Source: Syntrophomonadaceae bacterium
Lineage (GTDB): Bacteria; Bacillota; Dethiobacteria; PWVN01
NCBI GenBank assembly: GCA_007136165.1
Contig: SLHK01000197.1
Span: forward strand, 1 to 5,878
Length of the DNA stretch: 5,878 bases
Direction: 5' to 3'
The notes beneath the pieces are model-generated. The model was not told the DNA's origin and ran no database searches. It was given only the letters and a program-made list of their open reading frames with translations. A program made the position numbers and the translations under genes. How positions within the stretch are numbered: the first letter of the stretch is position 1; each line of letters opens with the position of its first letter. This document shows, piece after piece, positions 1-5,726 of this stretch.

Positions 1-17
1 CAAGGACGATTCCGTGG

Positions 18-46
18 TTGACTTTTGAAGGGGATTCTTGTATACT
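18..46 (+). promoter_or_regulatory. Sigma-A promoter of the tRNA operon
   Basis: TTGACT (18-23) and TATACT (41-46) are separated by exactly 17 bp, a near-consensus housekeeping promoter. A second, overlapping TATAAT lies at 46-51 but would give a 22-bp spacer, so the first hexamer is preferred. Transcription should start near 53, about 27 nt before the first tRNA. No other promoter is visible between the six tRNA genes, so this one probably drives the whole cluster. Confidence 0.8.
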
Positions 47-54
47 ATAATTCG

Positions 55-71
55 CCGGGGAGATACCCCGG
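55..71 (+). other. Hairpin in the 5' leader of the tRNA precursor
   Basis: CCGGGG (55-60) and CCCCGG (66-71) form a perfect 6-bp GC stem around the loop AGATA. It begins within a few nucleotides of the predicted transcription start and ends 8 nt before tRNA-Asp. No T-run follows, so it is not a terminator. It may protect the 5' end or help present the precursor for processing; that role is an inference. Confidence 0.5.
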
Positions 72-79
72 AGTAACGC

Positions 80-155
80 GGAGCTGTAGTGTAGCGGTTA
101 ACATGCCGGCCTGTCACGCCGGAGACCGCGGGTTCGATTCCCGTCAGCTCCGCCA
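80..155 (+). tRNA. tRNA-Asp (GTC)
   Basis: The acceptor arms GGAGCTG and CAGCTCC pair fully. The anticodon stem CCGGC/GCCGG encloses the loop CTGTCAC with anticodon GTC at 113-115, and the T-loop reads GGTTCGATTCC. The discriminator is G152, as expected for tRNA-Asp, and CCA is encoded at 153-155. It is the first gene of the tRNA operon, followed after four T residues by tRNA-Phe. Confidence 0.97.
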
Positions 156-159
156 TTTT

Positions 160-235
<76 letters not shown>

Positions 236-252
236 TCCCGATACTTTTTGGT

Positions 253-327
253 GCGGAAGTGGCTCAGTGGTAGAGCATCGCCTTGCCAAGGCGAGGGTCG
301 CGGGTTCAAATCCCGTCTTCCGCTCCA
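253..327 (+). tRNA. tRNA-Gly (GCC)
   Basis: The acceptor stem GCGGAAG/CTTCCGC is fully paired with discriminator T324 and encoded CCA at 325-327. The anticodon stem TCGCC/GGCGA holds the loop TTGCCAA with anticodon GCC at 285-287, reading GGC/GGU. The D-arm and T-arm are canonical. Confidence 0.97.
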
Positions 328-343
328 TTTTAATATCTTATGG

Positions 344-417
344 GGCGGCATAGCCAAGCGGTAAGGCAGAGGACTGCAAATCCTTTATCCCCGGTTCAAT
401 TCCGGGTGCCGCCTCCA
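344..417 (+). tRNA. tRNA-Cys (GCA)
   Basis: The acceptor stem GGCGGCA/TGCCGCC is fully paired. The discriminator is T414 (U73), the main identity element of tRNA-Cys, followed by encoded CCA at 415-417. The anticodon stem GAGGA/TCCTT, with a terminal wobble-type pair, holds the loop CTGCAAA with anticodon GCA at 376-378. At 74 nt it has the short D-loop usual for this tRNA. Confidence 0.97.
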
Positions 418-425
418 TTATTTCT

Positions 426-515
426 GCCGGGATGGCGGAATAGGCAGACGCAAGGGACTTAAAATCCCTCGGGAACACAAATCCCGTACCGGTTCGATTC
501 CGGTTCCCGGCACCA
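426..515 (+). tRNA. tRNA-Leu (TAA)
   Basis: This is a 90-nt class II tRNA with a long variable arm (about 470-487, CGGGAACACAAATCCCG, itself a hairpin). The acceptor stem GCCGGGA/TCCCGGC is fully paired, the discriminator A512 is typical for Leu, and CCA is encoded at 513-515. The anticodon stem AGGGA/TCCCT carries the loop CTTAAAA with anticodon TAA at 460-462, reading UUA and UUG. Confidence 0.97.
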
Positions 516-520
516 TATGC

Positions 521-595
521 GGGTCGTTAGCTCAGGGGGAGAGCACCTCCTTGACGCGGAGGGGGCCACAGGTTCAAATCCTGTACGACCCACCA
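521..595 (+). tRNA. tRNA-Val (GAC)
   Basis: The acceptor stem GGGTCGT/ACGACCC is fully paired with discriminator A592 and encoded CCA at 593-595. The anticodon stem CCTCC/GGAGG holds the loop TTGACGC with anticodon GAC at 553-555, reading GUC/GUU. It is the last tRNA of the operon and is followed after 9 nt by the terminator stem. Confidence 0.97.
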
Positions 596-604
596 TTGCA
601 AATT

Positions 605-628
605 AACACCTGAAAAGGTGTTTTTTTT
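605..628 (+). terminator. Intrinsic terminator of the tRNA operon
   Basis: AACACCT (605-611) pairs with AGGTGTT (616-622) around a GAAA tetraloop, and an eight-T run (621-628) follows or overlaps the last stem bases. This closes the six-tRNA transcript. Confidence 0.9.
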
Positions 629-669
629 ATAAGTTCTTTTTTCCTGTATAAGACCGGGATGTCCCTCTA

Positions 670-698
670 GTATACAAAAGAAAGCTCCCTCATATACT
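670..698 (+). promoter_or_regulatory. Possible sigma-E-type (sporulation) promoter of ytxC
   Basis: CATATACT (691-698) fits the -10 pattern CATAYAMT of mother-cell sigma-E promoters exactly. GTATACA (670-676), 14 bp upstream, is a partial -35 match sharing the central ATA. A start near 706 would leave a leader of about 20 nt before ytxC. No convincing sigma-A pair is visible between the tRNA terminator and the gene. The sporulation link of the YtxC family makes this sensible, but the -35 match is weak and sigma-K (CATANNNTA) overlaps the same -10 sequence. Confidence 0.45.
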
Positions 699-726
699 AC
701 TAGTAACGGATGGCAGTGGAAGGGAG

Positions 727-1593
727 ATGAGGGTAGTGGCAAATCTGACCATTGTTGCCAGGAGAGGGCATCCTGACCTTAACAAGATTCTGCAGGACAA
801 ATTATCTTTATATATAAGCATAACCCAGGAATCTCAGGGGGAGTGGCAGCTGTTAAAGGTAACGCAAAATGATAAGGACTTGACGGACAGCCAGGAACTG
901 ACCCTTAGGGTTCTGCTCATGGAGATCCTGGAAAACTATATTTTGACTGAGATGAAAGGGCCCTTGATCCAGGAGATGATTCGCAGGCATTACTACTATT
1001 TTTCCCGGCAGGAGAGGGATAAAGTCCTTTATTACAGCAGCCTGCGGGACAGCGCCGCCAGCAAAAAAGTGCGCCAGCAGGTAAGGGAGAAGCTCAGGGG
1101 GTATCTGGTGACCTGCCGGCATCTGAATATCCAGGGGCTTGTAAGGTTCCGGCTCCAGGGCTACCTGGCGGAGTTGCGAAAAACCGTGGAAGGCGCCGTA
1201 GACGATTTTCTTATCGAGAAGGAATACCAGGAGTTTATCAAGCTATTGAAGTATTTTGTGGAAATCCAGGAACCGAAGGTCAGGGAAGCCCATGTTTTCC
1301 TGGATAAAAGCGGCTGTTTTCAGATTCGCGACAGCAAACAGCAACTGGTGGAACAGGACCTGGAGGAAATCAATGCCGCCTACCTGAAGGATTCCGTGGA
1401 CAGCGAGGATATGTTAGTGAGCGCCCTGGTGACGGCGGCCCCGGGAAAGGTGGTCCTGCACCGGCAGGTGGATGCCCAGCACCCCAAACTCAGTGCCACT
1501 CTGGAAAAAATCTTTGGTACCAGGATGAGCCTGTGCAAGAGCTGTCCCCAGTGTTCTTCCCTGGCCAAGGTGAACTGCCACAGGGACCCCTAA
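727..1593 (+). CDS. ytxC: YtxC-family protein, putative sporulation protein
   Basis: The 288-residue product has no signal peptide or membrane segment and is probably cytoplasmic and mostly helical. The family hallmark lies at about residues 134-183: LNIQGLVRFRLQGYLAEL, then an acidic helix, EKEYQEFIKLLKYFVEIQEP. In Bacillus, YtxC is encoded beside thrS and is annotated as sporulation-related; its biochemical function is unknown. The C-terminus holds four cysteines at 270, 273, 276 and 284 (C-x2-C-x2-C-x7-C), which could bind a metal. The ATG at 727 sits directly against the purine-rich GGGAG (722-726), too close for a normal ribosome binding site. GTG at 736, 9 nt downstream of GGGAG, is a credible alternative start and would remove three residues. 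The gene is monocistronic, lying between two terminators, and the candidate promoter at 670-698 would make it sporulation-specific. Confidence 0.85.
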   Translation: MRVVANLTIVARRGHPDLNKILQDKLSLYISITQESQGEWQLLKVTQNDKDLTDSQELTLRVLLMEILENYILTEMKGPLIQEMIRRHYYYFSRQERDKVLYYSSLRDSAASKKVRQQVREKLRGYLVTCRHLNIQGLVRFRLQGYLAELRKTVEGAVDDFLIEKEYQEFIKLLKYFVEIQEPKVREAHVFLDKSGCFQIRDSKQQLVEQDLEEINAAYLKDSVDSEDMLVSALVTAAPGKVVLHRQVDAQHPKLSATLEKIFGTRMSLCKSCPQCSSLAKVNCHRDP

Positions 1594-1620
1594 GCCTGGC
1601 CCACTACCCGGTAATAGCCG

Positions 1621-1649
1621 AGGAAGCCCCGAGGGGCTTCTTTTTTTTT
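1621..1649 (+). terminator. Intrinsic terminator after ytxC
   Basis: GAAGCCC (1623-1629) pairs with GGGCTTC (1634-1640) around CGAG, followed by nine T residues (1641-1649). Bases 1621-1622 can extend the stem into the T-run. It begins 27 nt after the ytxC stop and separates ytxC from the DUF445 gene. Confidence 0.92.
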
Positions 1650-1690
1650 ATTGCTATATGTAGTAAAATAAAGTCCTGGAGGCATCAATC

Positions 1691-2302
1691 ATGGCACTAT
1701 CCCTTTTTCTCGTCCTGCCCCTGATGGGCGCCTTAATCGGCTGGGGGACAAACATGCTGGCCATCAGGTCTCTCTTCAGACCGGTAAATCCCTTCCGGAT
1801 TCCCCTGACATCCTGGTCATTCCAGGGCCTGATCCCCAAAAGGAAGCAGGAGCTGGCGGCCTCGGTGGGTTACCTGGTGGAGAAGGAACTGGTAAACTGG
1901 AGAGACTTACTGCAAAAAATTGATAACAGCTCCCTGGAGAAGGAGATTCTCGCCAGCGTTGATGGCTTCACCCGGGAATGGCTTAAAGGAAAGCTGCCCA
2001 GGCTCATGCCCCGGAGGCTTAGCGAAGCCCTGCAGGGTTATTTTACCGGGGCCATCGTGGAGGCATTTCAGGACAAGCTCCCGGAAACCATGGACCGGTT
2101 GGCCCGGAAAGCGGAAGAGGAGGTCGACATTCGCAGCCTGGTGGAAGAGAAGGTAGGCGGCATGACCCTGGACGGGCTGGAGGAGCTGGTCTTTTCCGTT
2201 GCGAAGCAGGAACTGAAACAGATCGAATACCTGGGCGCCATCATCGGCCTCCTGATAGGGGCTGCCCAGGCCCTGGTTGTTTATTTATGGAGTATGCCTT
2301 GA
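1691..2302 (+). CDS. Short DUF445-family membrane protein
   Basis: The 203-residue protein begins with a hydrophobic segment (about 2-24) containing GALIGWGTNMLAI (13-25), followed by the DUF445 signature QGLIPKRKQELA (45-56). A charged helical middle (about 60-175) leads to a second hydrophobic segment at 180-201, with QIEYLGAIIGLLIGAAQ (177-193) as the other family motif. Both ends would sit in the membrane with a soluble helical domain between them. The function of DUF445 is unknown. Bacillus YheB, a full-length relative as I recall it, is about 370-380 residues, so this is a compact form that keeps both terminal motifs and is not a truncated copy. The start is supported by CTGGAGG (1676-1682), 8 nt before ATG. 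No clear promoter is visible between it and the ytxC terminator. Its stop codon overlaps the thrS -35 box. Confidence 0.85.
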   Translation: MALSLFLVLPLMGALIGWGTNMLAIRSLFRPVNPFRIPLTSWSFQGLIPKRKQELAASVGYLVEKELVNWRDLLQKIDNSSLEKEILASVDGFTREWLKGKLPRLMPRRLSEALQGYFTGAIVEAFQDKLPETMDRLARKAEEEVDIRSLVEEKVGGMTLDGLEELVFSVAKQELKQIEYLGAIIGLLIGAAQALVVYLWSMP

Positions 2303-2327
2303 CATGAGAAATCCTTAGGATTATGAT
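2299..2327 (+). promoter_or_regulatory. Sigma-A promoter of thrS
   Basis: TTGACA (2299-2304), a perfect -35 box, and TATGAT (2322-2327) are separated by 17 bp. The -35 box overlaps the TGA stop of the DUF445 gene (2300-2302). The predicted start near 2334 gives a leader of about 60 nt before thrS. Confidence 0.85.
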
Positions 2328-2350
2328 AAATTAAGCAGTTTTCAGGACAG

Positions 2351-2370
2351 GGGGACAGGCACCTTGTCCC
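2351..2370 (+). repeat. GGGGACAGGCACC palindrome in the thrS leader
   Basis: GGGACA (2352-2357) and TGTCCC (2365-2370) form a 6-bp stem around the 7-nt loop GGCACCT. From memory, GGGGACAGGCACC-type palindromes recur in many copies in clostridial genomes and resemble REP elements mobilised by Y1-type (RAYT) transposases; only one copy is seen here, so that origin is an inference. It lies in the untranslated leader, ends 10 nt before the AAGGAGG of thrS and has no T-run, so it is not a terminator. Confidence 0.55.
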
Positions 2371-2395
2371 GGATGAAGCAAAGGAGGGCTTACTT

Positions 2396-4309
2396 ATGGA
2401 CGATGTAGTCATCAAACTAAAGGACGGGCGAGAGAAAAGGGTTCCCCGGGGGACCAGCGGGTTGGATTTTGTCAAAAATGAGCTGGGCGGAGGTTTACAT
2501 AAAATTGCCGCCGCCATGCTGGTGGACGGGACCCTCAAGGATTTAAACTTTCCCCTGACGGAAGATGCCCACGTAGAAATCCTAACCTTTGATGACCCCA
2601 AGGGGATGGAAGCCTTCCGGCATACCTCCAGCCATATTTTGGCCCAGGCAGTCCAAAGGCTTTATAAGGGGACAAAACTGGGCATCGGACCGCCCATCAA
2701 GGACGGCTATTATTACGACTTTGACCCCGAGGTAACCTTTACCCCGGAGGATTTGGCAAAAATAGAGGCGGAGATGGAAAAGATTGTCCAGGAGGATTTG
2801 CCCCTGGAGAGGGTGGAGATGTCCCGGCAGGAGGCGGTGGACTTTTTCAAGGGCCGCAGTGAACTATACAAGGTGGAATTAATCCAGGATCTGCCCGAAG
2901 ATGCCGTCATCAGCTGCTACCGGCAGGGGGAGTTTATCGATTTATGCGCCGGCCCCCACCTGCCCTCCACCGGCAGGGTCAAGGCCTTAAGCCTTTTAAA
3001 CCTGGCGGGGGCCTACTGGCGGGGAAGCGAAAAAAGGCCCATGCTGCAGAGGATCTACGGCACCTCCTTCCCCAAGAAGTCCCTGCTCCAGGACTACATG
3101 AACCGGCTGGAGGAGGCGAAGAAGCGGGATCACCGCCGCCTGGGCCAGGAACTCGGCCTTTTCTCCCTGCACGACGCCGGCCCCGGTTTTCCTTTCTTTC
3201 ACCCCAAGGGCATGATTATTCGCAATGAACTGGAGAAGTTCTGGCGGGAAGAGCATGAGAAGGCGGGTTACCAGGAGATCATGACCCCCTTGATTCTGAA
3301 TCGCTCCTTGTGGGAGCAGTCGGGGCACTGGGATCACTTCCGGGAGAACATGTACTTTACCAAGATAGATGAGGCAGACTTCGCCGTCAAACCCATGAAC
3401 TGCCCCGGGGGCATGCTGGTCTACAAATCCGTCATGCACAGCTACCGGGACTTTCCCTTAAAGCTTGCGGAAATGGGCACCGTTCACCGGCACGAACTGT
3501 CGGGAACCCTGCACGGGCTGATGCGGGTACGCTCCTTTACCCAGGACGATGCCCATATCTTCATGCTGCCTGCCCAGATTGAGGACGAGGTGGAGGCCGT
3601 CATCAACCTGGTGGACCGCTTTTACCAGGTTTTTGGCTTCAAGTATCACGTGGAGCTCAGCACCAAGCCCGAAAAAGCCATGGGCAGCGACGAGATGTGG
3701 GAGAGGGCCACGGCGGCCCTGGAGAATGTCCTGGTCAAGAAAGAAATGGCCTACATCATAAATGAAGGGGACGGGGCATTTTACGGCCCCAAAATCGACT
3801 TTCACCTGGAGGACTCCCTGCAGCGGACCTGGCAGTGCGGCACCATCCAGCTGGACTTCCAGATGCCGGAAAAATTTGATTTGACCTACATCGGCGAGGA
3901 TGGTGAGAAGCACCGGCCCGTCATGATACACCGGGTGGTTTACGGGGCCATCGAGCGGTTTTTTGCCCTTTTAATCGAACACTACGCCGGCGCCTTCCCC
4001 CTGTGGCTGTCACCGGTCCAGGTTGTGGTGCTGCCCATCACCGACAGGCACCACGAATATGCCCACCAGGTGGCCCGCCTCTTTAAAGAGAGGAAAGTCC
4101 GGGTGGAGGTGGACAGCCGCAGTGAGAAGATGGGTTACAAGATTCGGGAGGCCCAGGTGAACAAGGTTCCCTATATGCTCATTGTGGGAGACCGGGAAAT
4201 GTCGGCGGACAGCGTGTCCCTGCGGAAAAGGGCTGAGGGGGACCTGGGGAGTTTTACCACCCGGGATGTCCTGGAGCGGGTCCTTAATGAGATCGACGCG
4301 AAAGAATAG
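2396..4309 (+). CDS. thrS: Threonyl-tRNA synthetase (EC 6.1.1.3)
   Basis: This cytoplasmic class II synthetase joins threonine to tRNA-Thr and edits mischarged serine. Its 637 residues match the bacterial full-length form (about 640). Domains in order: TGS (about 1-64); editing domain with HTSSH (76-80) and CAGPH (184-188), giving the expected H76, H80, C184 and H188; catalytic core (about 245-535); anticodon-binding domain (about 540-637). The catalytic zinc ligands fit C336 (MNCPGG), H387 (DDAHIF) and H512 (MIHRVV). Motif 2 contains R365 (TVHRHE) and motif 3 contains R521 (GAIERF). All key residues are present, so the enzyme should both charge and edit. AAGGAGG (2381-2387) lies 8 nt before ATG. 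The gene has its own promoter and, unusually for Firmicutes, no T-box leader. Confidence 0.98.
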   Translation: MDDVVIKLKDGREKRVPRGTSGLDFVKNELGGGLHKIAAAMLVDGTLKDLNFPLTEDAHVEILTFDDPKGMEAFRHTSSHILAQAVQRLYKGTKLGIGPPIKDGYYYDFDPEVTFTPEDLAKIEAEMEKIVQEDLPLERVEMSRQEAVDFFKGRSELYKVELIQDLPEDAVISCYRQGEFIDLCAGPHLPSTGRVKALSLLNLAGAYWRGSEKRPMLQRIYGTSFPKKSLLQDYMNRLEEAKKRDHRRLGQELGLFSLHDAGPGFPFFHPKGMIIRNELEKFWREEHEKAGYQEIMTPLILNRSLWEQSGHWDHFRENMYFTKIDEADFAVKPMNCPGGMLVYKSVMHSYRDFPLKLAEMGTVHRHELSGTLHGLMRVRSFTQDDAHIFMLPAQIEDEVEAVINLVDRFYQVFGFKYHVELSTKPEKAMGSDEMWERATAALENVLVKKEMAYIINEGDGAFYGPKIDFHLEDSLQRTWQCGTIQLDFQMPEKFDLTYIGEDGEKHRPVMIHRVVYGAIERFFALLIEHYAGAFPLWLSPVQVVVLPITDRHHEYAHQVARLFKERKVRVEVDSRSEKMGYKIREAQVNKVPYMLIVGDREMSADSVSLRKRAEGDLGSFTTRDVLERVLNEIDAKE

Positions 4310-4317
4310 GGGGAGTA

Positions 4318-4351
4318 GGGGTTAACCGCGCTAACCACCGCGGTTAACCCC
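4318..4351 (+). terminator. Perfect 13-bp hairpin after thrS, probable transcript end
   Basis: GGGGTTAACCGCG (4318-4330) pairs without mismatch with CGCGGTTAACCCC (4339-4351) around the loop CTAACCAC. It begins 8 nt after the thrS stop. The 3' flank is TTAATCACAAATT, not a T-run, so it is a poor classical terminator. It may act as a weak or factor-dependent terminator, or as an RNA-stabilising 3' end. It also lies just ahead of the infC promoter. Confidence 0.5.
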
Positions 4352-4367
4352 TTAATCACAAATTGAT

Positions 4368-4396
4368 TTGACCCCCGGCAGGTTTTATGGTATAGT
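4368..4396 (+). promoter_or_regulatory. Extended -10 sigma-A promoter of infC-rpmI-rplT
   Basis: TTGACC (4368-4373) and TATAGT (4391-4396) are 17 bp apart, and TGG immediately upstream of the -10 (4388-4390) supplies an extended -10 TGn element. Transcription should start near 4403, at the 5' end of the attenuator leader. Confidence 0.88.
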
Positions 4397-4402
4397 TTCC
4401 AT

Positions 4403-4523
4403 GTAACTTCATCGCTAAGAAGAAGCCGCCCGCTTCTCACCCTGGGACGTGCACCAGCATTGTTACCTGGGTCAGGTAAAGGAAAAATTCCGTTACAAGC
4501 AGGTGGTTAAACCTGCTTTTTTT
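4403..4523 (+). ncRNA. L20-type ribosomal protein leader (attenuator) of the infC operon
   Basis: The region between the promoter and infC is structured and ends in a terminator. Visible elements are the hairpin AGAAGC/GCTTCT (4421-4426 with 4432-4437), the hairpin TTACCTG/CAGGTAA with loop GGT (4463-4469 with 4473-4479), GGAA/TTCC (4481-4484 with 4488-4491), and GTAAC at 4403-4407, which can pair with GTTAC at 4462-4466 or 4492-4496. ACCTG at 4465-4469 can also pair with CAGGT at 4500-4504, the 5' arm of the terminator, which would be an antiterminator. In B. subtilis and relatives, L20 binds the leader of this operon and promotes termination when in excess. Position, size and the terminator fit that class. 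Confidence 0.82.
4497..4523 (+). terminator. Attenuator terminator in the infC leader
   Basis: AAGCAGGT (4497-4504) pairs with ACCTGCTT (4511-4518) around GGTTAA, with T residues continuing to 4523. It lies between the promoter and infC, so it can only work as a regulated, partial terminator. L20 binding to the upstream leader would be the expected signal favouring it. Confidence 0.88.
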
Positions 4524-4566
4524 GTGTCAGGGAATTGTTAAGGATTGTTGTGGCCAAGAATAAAAC

Positions 4567-4574
4567 AGGAGGTG
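4567..4574 (+). promoter_or_regulatory. Ribosome binding site that sets the infC AUU start
   Basis: AGGAGGTG can form eight pairs with the 16S 3' end (CACCUCCU). The other genes here place AGGAGG or TGGAGG 7-8 nt before the start (thrS 8, DUF445 8, rpmI 7, rplT 8). Measured the same way, the two ATT codons at 4579 and 4582 lie at 6 and 9 nt, while the first conventional start, TTG at 4591, is 18 nt away, which is too far. Confidence 0.8.
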
Positions 4575-4578
4575 GCAA

Positions 4579-5088
<510 letters not shown>

Positions 5089-5100
5089 GGAGGAATTGTG

Positions 5101-5295
5101 ATGCCCAAAATGAAAACCCACAGGGGCGCTGCCAAACGCTTCAAAAAGACGAAGTCAGGGAAGGTCAAGAGACAGCGCGCTTTCGCCAGCCACATCCTGG
5201 AGAAAAAGTCGCCCAAGAGAAAACGGCGCCTGCGCCAGGCGACCCTTTTGGATAAATCCGATATGAAGAGGGTTGCAAAGTTGCTTCCCTATTAA
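5101..5295 (+). CDS. rpmI: 50S ribosomal protein L35 (bL35)
   Basis: The 64-residue, very basic protein opens with the conserved PKMKTHRGAAKRFKKTKSGKVKR (residues 2-24), continues AFASHIL, and ends LDKSDMKRVAKLLPY, the usual L35 length and layout. It is part of the large ribosomal subunit. ATG 5101 is chosen over the adjacent in-frame GTG 5098 because L35 proteins start MPKMK and because AAGGAGG (5087-5093) lies 7 nt before it. That ribosome binding site overlaps the infC stop codon, so the two genes are probably translationally linked. The distance to infC is 12 nt. Confidence 0.98.
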   Translation: MPKMKTHRGAAKRFKKTKSGKVKRQRAFASHILEKKSPKRKRRLRQATLLDKSDMKRVAKLLPY

Positions 5296-5323
5296 AATTT
5301 TTTTGTAACAGGAGGTTATTATT

Positions 5324-5680
5324 ATGCCCAGGATTAAACGGGGGACCATGGTAAAGAAACGCCACAAAAAAGTCTTGAAGCTGGCCAGGGGCTACTTTGG
5401 GGCTAAGAGTAAACAGTTCAAGGTGGCCAACCAGCAGGTCATGAAGTCCTTGTACTATGCATACCGGGATAGAAGAGCCCGCAAGCGGGATTTCCGCAAG
5501 CTGTGGATCGCCAGGATAAATGCCGCTGCCCGGCTCAACGGCGTTTCATACAGCCGCTTTATCAATGGCCTGAAAAAAAGCGGAGTGGAAGTGAACCGCA
5601 AAATGCTGGCCGACCTGGCAGTAAATGATGCAAGAGCTTTCAGCCAGCTGGTGGATGTGGCCAAGGAAAACTTAAACTAA
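5324..5680 (+). CDS. rplT: 50S ribosomal protein L20 (bL20), operon autoregulator
   Basis: The 118-residue protein matches bacterial L20 in length and sequence: MPRIKRGTMVKKRHKKVLKLARGY at the start, the basic N-terminal tail that threads into 23S rRNA, and KRDFRKLWIARINAAARLNG (54-73) followed by SYSRFINGLKKSG in the globular C-terminal domain. L20 is an early 50S assembly protein, and in Firmicutes it also represses its own operon by binding the infC leader through this C-terminal domain. AGGAGG (5310-5315) lies 8 nt before ATG, and the gap from rpmI is 28 nt. It is the last gene before the operon terminator. Confidence 0.98.
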   Translation: MPRIKRGTMVKKRHKKVLKLARGYFGAKSKQFKVANQQVMKSLYYAYRDRRARKRDFRKLWIARINAAARLNGVSYSRFINGLKKSGVEVNRKMLADLAVNDARAFSQLVDVAKENLN

Positions 5681-5684
5681 GGAT

Positions 5685-5714
5685 AAAAAGGCCTACAAAG
5701 ATAGGTCTTTTTTT
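5685..5714 (+). terminator. Intrinsic terminator of the infC-rpmI-rplT operon
   Basis: AAAAGGCCTA (5686-5695) pairs with TAGGTCTTTT (5702-5711) around CAAAGA, with one G-T pair, and the T-run continues to 5714. It starts a few nucleotides after the rplT stop and ends 12 nt before the next start codon, so readthrough into that gene may occur, or its promoter may lie upstream. Confidence 0.88.
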
Positions 5715-5726
5715 CTGGAGACGCTT

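Noticed and set aside
667..703. Inverted repeat CTAGTATA ... TATACTACTAG as an operator upstream of ytxC
   Set aside because: The arms match only with a 3-nt insertion and consist of low-complexity TATAC/CTAG words; this is not convincing as a binding site.
1651..1669. Sigma-A promoter for the DUF445 gene in TTGCTATATGTAGTAAAAT
   Set aside because: No pairing of a -35-like and a -10-like hexamer gives a 16-18 bp spacer, except with the terminator T-run as -35, which is too weak to call.
2352..2370. thrS leader hairpin as a mimic of the tRNA-Thr anticodon arm (E. coli-style ThrRS autoregulation)
   Set aside because: The 7-nt loop GGCACCT would place CAC at the anticodon position, which is a valine anticodon reading GUG; no threonine anticodon (NGU) is there.
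2996..3931. Long minus-strand frames inside thrS
   Set aside because: They are antisense to a complete, motif-rich thrS gene and show no protein family features; GC-rich coding DNA commonly gives such shadows.
5098..5100. GTG start for rpmI
   Set aside because: The next codon is ATG, L35 proteins start MPKMK, and the ribosome binding site spacing is better for ATG.
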